Part shown: positions 28,344-37,443 of the stretch, one piece after another
Position numbering within the stretch: position 1 is the first letter of the stretch
Layout: every line of letters begins with the position of its first letter
DNA from: an uncultured Paracoccaceae bacterium
GTDB taxonomy: Bacteria > Pseudomonadota > Alphaproteobacteria > Rhodobacterales > Rhodobacteraceae
Reading direction: 5' to 3'
Assembly (NCBI GenBank): GCA_947503765.1
Contig: CANNFA010000010.1
Location: 34,320 to 98,319 of the forward strand
Length of the DNA: 64,000 nucleotides
Position numbers and translations under genes: made by a program
The notes under the pieces: generated by a model
What the model saw: only the letters and a program-made list of their open reading frames with translations
Told to the model about the DNA's origin: nothing
Database searches by the model: none

Positions 28344-29384
28344 ATGGACGGCAGCGCACCGATCCGCCACCCGCATGCGGAGCCGCCCGCCGAGGGCGAG
28401 GTGTGCGAGGTTGCGGACGGCATCCTGTGGCTGCGCCTGCCGCTGCCGATGGCGCTGGACCACGTCAATTGCTACGCGCTGGAAGACGCGGATGGCTGGA
28501 CGATCGTCGATACCGGGTTCGACACGCAGCGGACCCGCGCGATCTGGCAGCGCCTGCTGGACGGGCCGCTTTCGGGGCGCGGCGTGGCGCGGGTGCTGGT
28601 GACGCATCACCACCCCGACCATATCGGGCTGGCCGGCTGGATGCAGACCGAACTTGGCGCCGAGCTGATCACCACGCGGACCGCCTGGCTGACGGCGCGG
28701 ATGCTGGTGCTGGACGAACAGGCGCTGCCCGGTCCGGAAACGCTGGCCTTCTGGCGCGGCGCGGGGATGGACCCGGATCTGCTTGCGCGGCGCCGCGCCG
28801 AACGTCCGTTCAACTTCGCCGATATCGTCGCGCCGCTTCCGCCGGGGTTCCGGCGGATCCGCGATGGCGGCAGCATCGCGCTTGCCGGCCGCAGCTGGGA
28901 CATCCGCACCGGCGACGGCCATGCGCCGGAACACGCCACCCTCTGGAGCCGCGCGGGCGACGTGGTGATCGGCGGCGACCAGCTTCTGGCGTCGATCTCG
29001 CCCAATCTCGGCGTCTATGCGAACGAGCCTGATGCCGACCCGGTGGGTGAATGGCTGGCATCCTGCGCGCGGCTGCGTCCCCATGCGCGGGATGGCCAGC
29101 TTGTCCTGCCGGGCCACAAGCTGCCCTATACCGGCCTGCCGGCCCGGATGCGGCAACTTGCCGAGAACCACGAAACCGCGCTGGTCCGGCTGCGGGAATT
29201 CACGGCCGCGCCGTGCAGTGCGGCAGAGTGTTTCCCGCTCCTGTTCAAGCGCCCGGTCACCGAGGCGATCTACGGTCTCGCGCTGGCCGAGGCTATGGCG
29301 CATCTGAACCACCTGCATCTCGCCGGACAGGTCCGCCGCTGGCGGCGCGAGGATGGCGTCTGGCTGTGGCAGGCGCTAGACTGA
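28344..29384 (+). CDS. MBL-fold metallo-hydrolase
   Basis: The 346-residue protein carries the metallo-beta-lactamase fold with the zinc motif THHHPDHIG near residue 92, a further His in GDGHAPEHATLW, the Asp in IGGDQLLASISP, and GHKLPYTG. The C-terminal extension of about 80 residues with FPLLFKRPVTEAIYGLALAE resembles the BLACT_WH winged-helix seen in LACTB2-like hydrolases. The reaction is unknown; thioesterase or nuclease-like activities occur in relatives. The next gene begins four bases after its stop. Confidence 0.88.
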   Translation: MDGSAPIRHPHAEPPAEGEVCEVADGILWLRLPLPMALDHVNCYALEDADGWTIVDTGFDTQRTRAIWQRLLDGPLSGRGVARVLVTHHHPDHIGLAGWMQTELGAELITTRTAWLTARMLVLDEQALPGPETLAFWRGAGMDPDLLARRRAERPFNFADIVAPLPPGFRRIRDGGSIALAGRSWDIRTGDGHAPEHATLWSRAGDVVIGGDQLLASISPNLGVYANEPDADPVGEWLASCARLRPHARDGQLVLPGHKLPYTGLPARMRQLAENHETALVRLREFTAAPCSAAECFPLLFKRPVTEAIYGLALAEAMAHLNHLHLAGQVRRWRREDGVWLWQALD

Positions 29385-29388
29385 CCGG

Positions 29389-29862
29389 ATGGAAGACAGG
29401 ATTCATACCACCGCCGAGGTCTACGAGGCCGACGCCATGCCGCGCGCGCATGTCTCGCATGCCGACCCCGAAGAGGCCGCCCGAAACGGCGCGATGGCGA
29501 TGCCCGACTGCGTCGCGCGCAAGCCGCTTTCGGACAAGAGCCCGGCGCGCTGGGCCTATGAACGCGTGATCCTCTACATCCGCAACTTCGAGGAACAGCT
29601 CGACAGCGGGCAGGAGGTCGCGATGGGCTTCACCGGGGCCGATGCCGGGGTCATCCGGATCGAGGGGGTCGGCTATTTCGACCCCGATATCATCACCTTC
29701 TACGGCACCGACCCGGCGGGCGGGCGCAACCAGCTGGTGCAGCATGTCAGCCAGCTCAACGTGCTCTTGCGCGCCGTTCCCACACCTGCCGCCGAGGATG
29801 CGCCGCGCCGTATCGGGTTCCGCCTTGCCGCCGATCTCGAAACCGCCGGCGACGCGGACTGA
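29389..29862 (+). CDS. DUF6173-like conserved hypothetical protein
   Basis: The 157-residue soluble protein has no signal peptide or membrane helix. Its core SPARWAYERVILYIRNFEEQLD and GFTGADAGVIRIEGVGYFDPD, with ITFYGTDPAGGRNQLVQHVSQLN, resembles a small family I recall as DUF6173 in Rhodobacterales; I cannot verify the number here. No catalytic motif is evident. It follows the MBL gene by four bases and is probably cotranscribed. The function is unknown. Confidence 0.65.
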   Translation: MEDRIHTTAEVYEADAMPRAHVSHADPEEAARNGAMAMPDCVARKPLSDKSPARWAYERVILYIRNFEEQLDSGQEVAMGFTGADAGVIRIEGVGYFDPDIITFYGTDPAGGRNQLVQHVSQLNVLLRAVPTPAAEDAPRRIGFRLAADLETAGDAD

Positions 29863-29992
29863 CCCGCCCCGCCGGGCGTGCCGGACACAGAGGCGCGGCC
29901 GGCTTGCGGCACCGGCGCGACAGCCGCGTGACAGGGGCGGCGGAATCGTCTAAGAGCGCTGTCCAACAGCAGCCGACCGGGGATTTGAAGCG

Positions 29993-30127
29993 ATGGCCGA
30001 ACACAAGCATGGCGAGATGGACACCACCAGCCAGGAAAAGACCTTTGACGGGTTCCTGAAATTCATGACCTGGTCGGCCATCGTCGTGATCGTGGTGCTG
30101 ATTCTCGTGGCGATGATCAACGGCTGA
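29993..30127 (+). CDS. aa3-type cytochrome c oxidase subunit IV (44 residues)
   Basis: This short gene encodes MAEHKHGEMDTTSQEKTF followed by DGFLKFMTWSAIVVIVV and a hydrophobic end LILVAMING. The pattern, a short polar start with HGEMD, the FxGFxK(F/L) motif and one membrane helix, is that of the small bacterial aa3 oxidase subunit IV. It is a minor accessory subunit of the oxidase in the inner membrane. It is far from the catalytic cox genes, as is usual in this group. The ATG at 29993 follows GGGGATTTGAAGCG. Confidence 0.85.
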   Translation: MAEHKHGEMDTTSQEKTFDGFLKFMTWSAIVVIVVLILVAMING

Positions 30128-30168
30128 TCCATGACCGCGACCGGGGTTTTCAGCGAAGGGGCGGTACG

Positions 30169-30765
30169 ATGCGGCGGATCCTGATCGCGCTGCTCGTGCC
30201 GCTGGCGCTTGCCGCCTGCGGAGCCGAACGGACCTGGGCGCCCGATACCGAGGTGCAGCGCTCCCTTTACCGCGATGCCGGGCCGCCGACACTGACGCTG
30301 TTCACCGTGATCTCGAACCAGAACGGCAGCGGCGGGCACTCGGCGCTGATGGTCAGCGGCTCGCAGCGGGCGATCTTCGATCCCGCCGGCACGTTCAAGC
30401 ATCCCGCGCTGCCCGAACGCAACGACGTGATCTTCGGCATGAGCGACAAGGCGGTGCAGTTCTACAAGGAATACCACGCCCGCGTCACCTGGCGCGTCGT
30501 CAGCCAGGAGGTCCAGGTGCCCCCCGAAGTCGCCGAGGCCGCGCTGCGCCGGATCCAGGAATACGGCCCCGTGCCCAAGGCCTTCTGCGCCCAGGCCACG
30601 TCCGAGATCCTGTCCGGCCTGCCGGGGTTCGGCCATGTGCCGCGCGGTTTCAGCCCGCTGGCGGTGATGCGCGCCTTCGGCGAGGTACCCGGTGTACGCC
30701 GCGGCGAATTCCGCGACGAATCGCCGGCCAATAACGACTTCATCAAGGCCCCCGCGGTGCTGTAG
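30169..30765 (+). CDS. Predicted lipoprotein of unknown function
   Basis: The 198-residue protein has a lipoprotein signal with lipobox LAAC (Cys at 17), so it should be anchored in a membrane facing the periplasm. The mature part contains [22 protein letters not shown] and, later, [18 protein letters not shown] His near residue 57 and a Cys near 144 recall the His/Cys pairs of small cysteine peptidase or NlpC-like folds, but order and spacing do not prove this. It stands between the oxidase subunit and smpB. I do not recognise the family. Confidence 0.7.
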   Translation: MRRILIALLVPLALAACGAERTWAPDTEVQRSLYRDAGPPTLTLFTVISNQNGSGGHSALMVSGSQRAIFDPAGTFKHPALPERNDVIFGMSDKAVQFYKEYHARVTWRVVSQEVQVPPEVAEAALRRIQEYGPVPKAFCAQATSEILSGLPGFGHVPRGFSPLAVMRAFGEVPGVRRGEFRDESPANNDFIKAPAVL

Positions 30766-30815
30766 CCGGGCGCACGTCTGGACACGCGCCGCCGCCGCGC
30801 CTATCTGCATGCGTC

Positions 30816-31292
30816 ATGGCCAAACCCAAAGACACCCCGAATTACAAGGTCGTCGCCGAGAACCGGCGCGCCCGGTTCGACTATGCAATCGAGGACGATC
30901 TCGAGGTCGGGATCATCCTCGAAGGATCCGAGGTCAAATCGCTGCGCGAAGGCGCGGCCAATATCGCCGAAAGCTACGCGGCCGTGGAAAACGGAGAGTT
31001 GTGGCTGGTCAACGCCTATATCGCGCCCTACGGACAGGCCCGCACCTTCGGCCATGACGAACGCCGCCGCCGCAAGCTGCTGGCCTCGCGCAAGGAACTC
31101 GCGCATCTGTGGAGCGAGACACAGCGCAAGGGCATGACGCTGGTGCCGCTGGTGCTGTATTTCAACCATCGCGGCATTGCCAAGATGAAGATCGGCATCG
31201 CCAAGGGCAAGAAAATCGCCGACAAGCGCGAAACGGCCGCGAAACGCGACTGGAACCGCCAGAAACAGCGGCTTCTGAAGGAACACGGCTGA
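30816..31292 (+). CDS. smpB: SsrA-binding protein
   Basis: SmpB binds tmRNA and brings it to stalled ribosomes in trans-translation. The 158-residue protein has the diagnostic stretches [39 protein letters not shown]-region equivalent [12 protein letters not shown] and the basic tail [18 protein letters not shown]. Length is standard. No tmRNA gene is visible in the window. The gene converges with the aminotransferase. Confidence 0.96.
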   Translation: MAKPKDTPNYKVVAENRRARFDYAIEDDLEVGIILEGSEVKSLREGAANIAESYAAVENGELWLVNAYIAPYGQARTFGHDERRRRKLLASRKELAHLWSETQRKGMTLVPLVLYFNHRGIAKMKIGIAKGKKIADKRETAAKRDWNRQKQRLLKEHG

Positions 31293-31307
31293 AAACCGCG
31301 CCGCGCC

Positions 31308-31362
31308 CCCCGCTTCTTCGGTTCACAAATATCCCCGCCGGAGGCACGGCCCGCAGGGCCGT
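31308..31362 (-). repeat. Post-stop 3'-UTR element, copy 2
   Basis: Read on the minus strand, the aminotransferase stop (31363-31365) is followed directly by ACGGCCC-TGC-GGGCCGT (31362-31346), then by GCCTCCGGCGGGGATATTT and TGAACCGAAGAAGCGGG. Past the hairpin the sequence matches copy 1 over about 36 bases with a single difference (TGCGAACC against TGTGAACC). Only the hairpin arms differ, and they differ in a compensatory way. Confidence 0.7.
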
Positions 31363-32535
31363 TCAGCCCGGCCCTTCCAGAAACGTCTTCATCCGCCCCA
31401 GCGCGCGCTGGATGTTCTCCTGGCTGTTGGCATAGCTCAGGCGGATATATCCTTCGCCCAGTACGCCGAAATCCGGCCCGCCCACCGTGGCCACGCCGGT
31501 TTCCTCCAGCAGGGTCGCGGCCAGATCCTTCGCCTTCCAGCCGGTCTGCTTGATATTGGGAAAGGCATAGAACGCGCCCTTCGGCGTGATGCAGGACACG
31601 CCCGGCAGGTCGTTCGCGAGATCCACCACCAGCTTCCGGCGCGCGTCGAACTCGGCGACCATCCGCGCCACCGCGTCCTGCGGGCCGGTCAGCGCCTCGA
31701 GTGCGGCGAATTGCGCCGGGGTGTTGACGCAGGACCACGCATTGACCGCCAGCTTGCGCGCCTTGTCGTACAGCTCCTGCGGCCAGACCGACCAGCCCAA
31801 GCGCCAGCCTGTCATCGCATAGGTCTTGGACCAGCCGTTCAGCAGGATCAGCCGGTCGCGGATTTCGGGATAGTCCAGAAGCGTGACATGCTTTTCGCCG
31901 TCATACAGCATCTGGTCGTAGATCTCGTCCGACATCACCGCCACCTCGGGCCAGTCGGCCAGCCCGGCAACCAGCTTGTCCACCTCGGTCTTGGGCGTGA
32001 CGCCGCCGCACGGATTGGCGGGCGAGTTGACGATGATCAGCCGGGTGCGATCGGTGATCAGCGACAGCGTCTCCTCGGCGGAAAAGGCGAACCCGTTCTC
32101 CTCGCGGATCGGGATCGGCACGGGCTTGGCGCCGGTGAACTCGATCATCGAGCGATAGATCGGAAAGCCGGGATCGGGATAGAGGATCTCTGCCCCCGGC
32201 TCGCCGAACATCAGGATCGCGGTGAACATCGTCACCTTGCCGCCCGGCACGATCAGCACCAGCCCCGGATCGACCTCGGCGCCGAACCGGCGGTGCAGGT
32301 CGGCCGCCACCGCCTCGCGCAGGGGCGCGATGCCGGTCGCGGGGGTATAGCCGTGCTGCCCGTCGCGCAGCGCCTTTACCGCCGCCTCGACGATATTCTC
32401 GGGTGTCGGGAAATCCGGCTGGCCGATGCCAAGGTTGATGACATCCTTTCCCTCGTCGGCCAATTGTCCGGCACGCGCCAGAACGGCGAACGCGTTTTCC
32501 TCTCCGATCCGGTCGAAATTTGCCACGGTCCGCAT
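31363..32535 (-). CDS. Class I/II PLP-dependent aminotransferase
   Basis: The protein (390 residues from the chosen start) has the fold type I motifs: VINLGIGQPDFPTPENIVEAA at the N-terminus, IIVNSPANPCGGVT for the substrate carboxylate and cofactor, DEIYDQMLYDG, and the PLP lysine in LNGWSKTYAMTGWRLGW. The C-terminal Arg fits YIRLSYANSQENI. It likely acts on aspartate, aromatic or related amino acids; the donor is not clear. The ATG at 32535 has GAGGAG six bases upstream, which itself lies inside the codons of the longer 32559 start, so 32535 is preferred. Confidence 0.9.
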   Translation of the reverse strand: MRTVANFDRIGEENAFAVLARAGQLADEGKDVINLGIGQPDFPTPENIVEAAVKALRDGQHGYTPATGIAPLREAVAADLHRRFGAEVDPGLVLIVPGGKVTMFTAILMFGEPGAEILYPDPGFPIYRSMIEFTGAKPVPIPIREENGFAFSAEETLSLITDRTRLIIVNSPANPCGGVTPKTEVDKLVAGLADWPEVAVMSDEIYDQMLYDGEKHVTLLDYPEIRDRLILLNGWSKTYAMTGWRLGWSVWPQELYDKARKLAVNAWSCVNTPAQFAALEALTGPQDAVARMVAEFDARRKLVVDLANDLPGVSCITPKGAFYAFPNIKQTGWKAKDLAATLLEETGVATVGGPDFGVLGEGYIRLSYANSQENIQRALGRMKTFLEGPG

Positions 32536-32610
32536 CTTCATCTCCTCGGCTTGCTTCATCCGCTTCTTGCCAAACCCGCCCGCTTTGGCAAGCCCGCGCG
32601 GGGCCGCGGC

Positions 32611-33342
32611 TCAGACTTTGCGGGGCCGTTCCAGCAGGTCGGCCAGCCGTTGGCGGGCCGGCGGAAGCGGCCGGTCGCCCAGCGCGGCGGCAAGACGGTG
32701 GTGCAGGAAATGCCCGGTCACGCGCAGACCCTGCGCCACCTCGGCATCGGGCGCGGCGCGCAGCGCCAGCATGCAGCCGGGCAGCGGCAGAAGCTGATCC
32801 TTCCACGCGCCCGCGCCCGCTTCGGTCACCGCGCGCCCGGTCCGGGGCGAGACATACGCCAGCCCTTCGCCGGCGCCGGTCACCGCGCAGGCCGACAGGT
32901 CCAGCCCGAACCCCATCTCGTCCAGCAGTGTCAGTTCCCAGTGCAGATAGGCCAGCGGCCAGTGGCCCGACGTGCCCAGCATGTCCAGCAGCGCGACGCT
33001 GCGGTGATAGAGCGGGGCGTGCGGCTCGCGCTCGGGCAGGGTGAAGGACAGCAGCGCCGTCACCGCGTTCAGCCCGGCCAGCGCCAGCCGGTCGCCCATC
33101 ACGCCCGCCGCGCGGCTTTTCACCGGCTCGACGGCGAAACTGCCAAGGTGATCCTCCAGCCGTGCGCGCCACGCCAGATCCAGCTGCGCGCCGGGTTGCA
33201 GGATCGGCGCGATCCGCCGGCCGGCGCCGCCGCGCACGATGCCCAGGTGGCGGCCATGGCCGGGGGTGAACGCCTCGACGATCGCGCTGGTCTCGCCGTG
33301 GCGGCGGCTGGTCAGCAATATGCCCTGGTCGCGCCATTCCAT
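32611..33342 (-). CDS. recO: DNA repair protein RecO
   Basis: RecO works with RecF and RecR to load RecA on SSB-coated gaps. The 243-residue protein starts [20 protein letters not shown] with the OB-fold N-terminus ([19 protein letters not shown]), followed by the helical C-terminal domain ([37 protein letters not shown]). It lacks an obvious four-cysteine zinc site, which is common in this family. The ATG at 33342 fits the conserved start; the frame opens 39 bases earlier. RecF is also in this window, at 44-45 kb. Confidence 0.93.
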   Translation of the reverse strand: MEWRDQGILLTSRRHGETSAIVEAFTPGHGRHLGIVRGGAGRRIAPILQPGAQLDLAWRARLEDHLGSFAVEPVKSRAAGVMGDRLALAGLNAVTALLSFTLPEREPHAPLYHRSVALLDMLGTSGHWPLAYLHWELTLLDEMGFGLDLSACAVTGAGEGLAYVSPRTGRAVTEAGAGAWKDQLLPLPGCMLALRAAPDAEVAQGLRVTGHFLHHRLAAALGDRPLPPARQRLADLLERPRKV

Positions 33343-33415
33343 GGCGCCACTATCCACGGCTTCGGCCCGGCCACAAGGCACTTGCCCCGGCGCGCGCTTT
33401 TCCCATCATGGGCCG

Positions 33416-34051
33416 ATGACCCCGCCCGCGCCCCTGCATCCGCGCCTGACCCGCCCCGGCCGGCTGCTTGCCGCCGTGACCGCGTTGCTGGCATTCGGCG
33501 CGCTGGCGGTGAAGGTCGCAGTGGCGGCTCAGGGTTCCGGGCCGGGCGCGGCGGCGGTGTTGTGGGAACTGGCGCGATATTTCACCATCCTGACCAACGC
33601 GGCGGTGGCGCTGGCCTTCGGATGGATGACGGTCACGGGCCTGCGGATCGGCGGGCGGCTGGCGGCGGGGCTGGTGCTTTGGATCGGTGCGACCGGCCTG
33701 CTCTACCGGCTGCTGCTGGCCGAATTGTGGGAGCCGCGCGGCCTCGAATGGATCGGCGACCAGGGGGTGCACACGGCTGTTCCGCTGGCGGTGTTCCTGT
33801 GGTGGCTTGTCTATGGCGGCACAAGGCGGCTGACATGGGTGGACCCGCTGGCCTGGCTTCTCTGGCCGGCGGCCTATCTCGCCTATGCGCTTCTGCGCGG
33901 CGCGGTGGACGGGGTGTATCCCTATCCGTTTCTCGATCCGGCCCGCCTGTCCTGGGTGCAGCTGACATGGAACGTGTCCAGGCTGATCGAGGGGTTTGCC
34001 GCGGCCGGCTATGTCCTGCTGGCGCTGGCCTGGCTGAAGCGCACGCCATAG
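33416..34051 (+). CDS. Pr6Pr family membrane protein
   Basis: The 211-residue protein has six hydrophobic segments and the family features YFTILTNAAVALAFGWM, GLLYRLLLAELWEPRGLEW, HTAVPLAVFLWWLVYG and LLRGAVDGVYPYPFLDP. Pr6Pr proteins are small integral membrane proteins distantly related to the FAR-17a/AIG1 group, without a tested function in bacteria. It is divergent from recO with 73 bases between them. The ATG at 33416 is the first usable start. Confidence 0.82.
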   Translation: MTPPAPLHPRLTRPGRLLAAVTALLAFGALAVKVAVAAQGSGPGAAAVLWELARYFTILTNAAVALAFGWMTVTGLRIGGRLAAGLVLWIGATGLLYRLLLAELWEPRGLEWIGDQGVHTAVPLAVFLWWLVYGGTRRLTWVDPLAWLLWPAAYLAYALLRGAVDGVYPYPFLDPARLSWVQLTWNVSRLIEGFAAAGYVLLALAWLKRTP

Positions 34052-34146
34052 TGCCTCTGACGCCGAAATGCCGCGATACCGGGGGTGCAGCGGCGTGTCG
34101 CCGGAATGTGATTTCAGGTTTCCGGCACGAAGCCTAGATTGGCGGC

Positions 34147-34959
34147 ATGTTCAAACGCCTGTTTCTCGCGGTGCTTGCCGCGCTTGTCCTGAGCCAACCC
34201 GCCGCCGCCGGCGATGGCCCTCTTTCCTCCGGCAAGGTGGCCGATGTCACGATCCTGCCCGGCTGGCGCACCGCCAAGGGCACCCACCTGACCGCGCTGC
34301 GCATCCACCTTGCCCCCGGCTGGAAGACCTATTGGCGCGCGCCCGGCGAGGGCGGTATCCCGCCGCAATTCGACTGGAGCGGGTCGCGCAACATCGGCGC
34401 GGTGGCGTTTCACTGGCCGGCTCCGCATGTCTTCATTTCGAACGGGATGCGCACGCTCGGCTATGCCGGCGAGTTGATCCTGCCGATCGAGCTGACGCCC
34501 CGCGACCCGAACGCGCCGATCGACCTGCGCGCCGCGGTGGCGATGGGCGTGTGCCAGGATGTGTGCATGCCGATGGCGGTGCAGGTATCCGCCGACCTGG
34601 GCACCGGCGGCGGTGCCGACCCGCGCATCAGCGCCGCGCTGGCCGCGCAGCCGATCTCCGGCAGGCAGGCCGGCGTGACCGGCGCGCGCTGCACGGTGGA
34701 GCCGATTTCGGACGGCCTGCGGGTGACGGCGACGCTGTCGATGCCGCGCCTTGGTGCGGACGAGATCGCGGTGATCGAGCATCCCGACCAGACGATCTGG
34801 GTGTCCGAATCGCAAGTGCGGCGGCAGGGCGGCGCGCTGGTCGCGGTGTCGGAAATGGTGCCGCCATCCAACCGGCCATTCACGCTCGACCGCTCGCGTC
34901 TGCGCATCACCGTGCTGGGCGGCGGCCGCGCGGTCGATATCGCGGGCTGCACGGGATAG
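34147..34959 (+). CDS. DsbD N-terminal-like (DsbD alpha domain) periplasmic protein
   Basis: The 270-residue protein has a signal peptide ending near SQPAAAG (residue 22) and the domain found at the N-terminus of DsbD/ScsB: GWKTYWRAPGEGGIPPQFDW, SNGMRTLGYAGELILPIEL and a cysteine pair in MGVCQDVCMP. In full DsbD this domain passes electrons to periplasmic partners. Here there is no membrane or thioredoxin domain, so it is a stand-alone version and its electron donor is unknown. The gene is alone, 202 bases before the flagellar cluster. Confidence 0.85.
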   Translation: MFKRLFLAVLAALVLSQPAAAGDGPLSSGKVADVTILPGWRTAKGTHLTALRIHLAPGWKTYWRAPGEGGIPPQFDWSGSRNIGAVAFHWPAPHVFISNGMRTLGYAGELILPIELTPRDPNAPIDLRAAVAMGVCQDVCMPMAVQVSADLGTGGGADPRISAALAAQPISGRQAGVTGARCTVEPISDGLRVTATLSMPRLGADEIAVIEHPDQTIWVSESQVRRQGGALVAVSEMVPPSNRPFTLDRSRLRITVLGGGRAVDIAGCTG

Positions 34960-35161
34960 GGCGCAAGGCACCTGTCCAAGGGCATTTGCCGGGAAAGGTG
35001 CTGGACCGGTGTCCGCGCCTTTCGGAAATTATGAAGGCGGCCGCGGCGTTTCCGGGATGCCGGGCCGGGCGGGACACATATTCTTAAAATTGAACGGGTT
35101 AAGCCCGCATTCACACGCTGCTGCTAAACCCTGCCTGGGGGCATAGTTCGAGGTGGTGGGG

Positions 35162-36013
35162 ATGGGCGCGCAAAGCAACGCGCCAGTCATCATCAAGCGG
35201 AAGAAGGTCGTCGCGGGCGACGGGCACCACGGTGGGGCGTGGAAGGTCGCCTATGCCGATTTTGTCACGGCCATGATGGCCTTCTTCATGCTGATGTGGC
35301 TGTTGAACGCGACGACGGAAAAGCAACGCAAGGGGATCGCGGATTACTTCAATCCGACGATTCCGATCAACCGGATCTCCGGCGGCGGCGAGGGGGAGTT
35401 CGGCGGAACCGATATTGCCGCCGAAATGACGCTGGTGCGCAGCGGCACCGGTGCATCGCAGCCGAAACCGACCAGTTCGGATATGGCGCGCGGCGATTCC
35501 GGCCTGGCCGAGACCGCGGATGGCGGCGAGGGCAGGGAGCAAGAGCAAAAGCTGTTCGAGGAGCTGGAAAAGGCGCTGACGGCCCGTGCCGGGGAAAGCA
35601 TGGTCAGCGAGGATGCGGCGCACCATATCGTGACCCGTGTCACCGACGAGGGGCTGATCGTCGAGGTGTTCGACCTGCCCGGTGCGCCCTTGTTCCGCGG
35701 CGACACCGACGCGCCGACAGAACTGCTTGCCGACATTGCCGGGATCGTGGCCGAGGTCTTCGGGCTGGCCGCGAACGACGTCGCGGTTGGCGGGCACATC
35801 CGCTCGCACCCGGTTGTTCTGGTGAACAATCCCGTCTGGGATCTCTCCAGCGACCGTGCGGATGCCGTCCGCCTGCTGCTCGAAGGCGCCGGGTTCGAAG
35901 CGCGCAGAATTGCGCGGGTTACCGGCCATGCCGACCGGAAACACGCCGCGCCGAACCCGATGGCCGTGCGCAACAACCGGGTCGAGATGATCCTGCTGCG
36001 GAGCGAAATATAG
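35162..36013 (+). CDS. motB: Flagellar motor protein MotB
   Basis: MotB is the peptidoglycan-anchored stator subunit that forms the proton channel with MotA. The 283-residue protein has one membrane helix at about 30-50 with the proton-carrying Asp D33 in YADFVTAMMAFFMLMWLL. The OmpA-like peptidoglycan-binding domain is at the C-terminus, with NPVWDLSSDRADAVRLLL, VTGHADRK and NRVEMILL. The ATG at 35162 is chosen; GTG codons at 35153 and 35156 are in frame but less likely. No motA is adjacent. It is the first gene of a motB-flgE-flgK-flgL-flgI run. Confidence 0.92.
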   Translation: MGAQSNAPVIIKRKKVVAGDGHHGGAWKVAYADFVTAMMAFFMLMWLLNATTEKQRKGIADYFNPTIPINRISGGGEGEFGGTDIAAEMTLVRSGTGASQPKPTSSDMARGDSGLAETADGGEGREQEQKLFEELEKALTARAGESMVSEDAAHHIVTRVTDEGLIVEVFDLPGAPLFRGDTDAPTELLADIAGIVAEVFGLAANDVAVGGHIRSHPVVLVNNPVWDLSSDRADAVRLLLEGAGFEARRIARVTGHADRKHAAPNPMAVRNNRVEMILLRSEI

Positions 36014-36037
36014 CGGAATTTCAGCGCATTTTAGCTG

Positions 36038-36052
36038 TTAGCCCGGTGTTAA
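36038..36052 (+). promoter_or_regulatory. CtrA-like binding site upstream of flgE
   Basis: TTAG (36038-36041), seven bases, then TTAA (36049-36052) matches the CtrA consensus TTAA-N7-TTAA at seven of eight defined positions. It lies 60 bases before the flgE start in the motB-flgE gap. CtrA activates flagellar genes in many alphaproteobacteria, including Rhodobacterales. Confidence 0.5.
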
Positions 36053-36111
36053 GTCTGGCGCCTTAGATGTGGGCCAAGCAGCGGGTTCATGCAGCAGAAA
36101 GGCGCAACGAC

Positions 36112-37419
36112 ATGACCATTTCTTCTTCTCTCGCCGCCGGTGTGGCGGGGCTCAATGCCAATGCGACGCGGCTGGCAACGATTTCCGACAACATCGCGAA
36201 CTCCAACACCTACGGGTACAAGCGGGCCACGACGGAATTCCAGTCCTTCGTGATCAGCGAGAATGGCAGCGGCGGCGGCTATTCCGCCGGCGGCGTGCAG
36301 GCGAGCACCAGCCGCGTCATCGACGAGCATGGCCCGCTTGTGGCGACCAGCCATCCGCTCGATATCGCCGTGACCGGGCGCGGGATGTTGCCTGTGACAC
36401 CGGAGACCGAATTGTCCGGCGGCGCCACGGGCAATTCGGTGATGATGACCACGACCGGCTCGTTTCGGGCCGATGCGAATGGCGTGCTCAAGACCGAATC
36501 GGGCATGGTTCTGCTTGGCTGGCCGGCCGACGCCAACGGGGCGATCCCGACGGTGCCGCGCGATTCCCGCGGAGCGCTGGAACCGGTGGTGATCAATTTC
36601 AACCAGACCTCGGGCGATCCGACAACGATGCTCAACCTCGGCGTCAACCTGCCCGCGACCGAAACCGATGCGGGCGCCTCGGGCACGGCGCTGCCCCTGT
36701 CGGTCGAATATTTCGGGAACCTCGGTACGTCGGAATCGCTCGATATCACGTTCACGCCGACAGTGCCGGCCACCGGCATGTCGAACGAGTGGCAAATGGA
36801 GATCAGAGATTCCGCCTCGGGCGGGACGCTGATCGGGGATTACACGCTGACCTTCGATCCCAGCCGGCCCAATGGCGGCACGCTGCAATCGGTCGCGGTC
36901 ACTTCCGGCGGCACGTACAACGCGGCGACCGGCGCGCTTGACCTGACGGTGGCCGGCGGGCCGATGTCGGTGTCGATCGGTAGAATCGGCGATCCCAACG
37001 GGCTGACGCAGCTGTCCGACAGCTTCGCACCGACCGCGATCACCAAGAACGGCTCCCCGGTCGGCAACCTGACCTCGGTCGAGATCGATTCGAACGGCAT
37101 GCTCCGCGCGTCCTACGACACCGGGTTCACCCGCACCCTGTACCAGGTGCCGCTGGTCGATGTGGCCAATCCCAACGGGCTGATCGCGCTCGGCAACCAA
37201 GCCTACCAGGTGTCGCCCAGTTCCGGGTCGTTCTTCCTGTGGGATGCCGGGGACGGGCCGACCGGCGAGGTGTCCGGCTTCGCACGTGAAGGATCGACCA
37301 CCGATGTCGCCGGCGAGCTGACCTCGCTCATCCAGACCCAGCGCGCCTATTCCTCGAATGCAAAGGTCATCCAGACGGTGGACGAGATGCTGCAGGAAAC
37401 CACCAATATCAAGCGCTGA
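36112..37419 (+). CDS. flgE: Flagellar hook protein FlgE
   Basis: FlgE polymerises into the flagellar hook outside the cell. The 435-residue protein has the N-terminal rod/hook motif LNANATRLATISDNIANSNTYGYKR (quoted here in family terms, split LNANATRL and ISDNIANSNTYGYKR), the central variable domains, and the C-terminal coiled-coil segment ELTSLIQTQRAYSSNAKVIQT with VDEMLQET. The start at 36112 follows AAAGGCGC. flgK begins 24 bases after its stop behind GGAGG. A CtrA-like box lies upstream. Confidence 0.94.
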   Translation: MTISSSLAAGVAGLNANATRLATISDNIANSNTYGYKRATTEFQSFVISENGSGGGYSAGGVQASTSRVIDEHGPLVATSHPLDIAVTGRGMLPVTPETELSGGATGNSVMMTTTGSFRADANGVLKTESGMVLLGWPADANGAIPTVPRDSRGALEPVVINFNQTSGDPTTMLNLGVNLPATETDAGASGTALPLSVEYFGNLGTSESLDITFTPTVPATGMSNEWQMEIRDSASGGTLIGDYTLTFDPSRPNGGTLQSVAVTSGGTYNAATGALDLTVAGGPMSVSIGRIGDPNGLTQLSDSFAPTAITKNGSPVGNLTSVEIDSNGMLRASYDTGFTRTLYQVPLVDVANPNGLIALGNQAYQVSPSSGSFFLWDAGDGPTGEVSGFAREGSTTDVAGELTSLIQTQRAYSSNAKVIQTVDEMLQETTNIKR

Positions 37420-37443
37420 TCCCGCCCTTACGGAGGCTGAGCC

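Noticed and set aside
35084..35102. TTAA ... TTAA upstream of motB as a CtrA site
   Set aside because: The spacing is 11 bases rather than 7, so it does not match the consensus.
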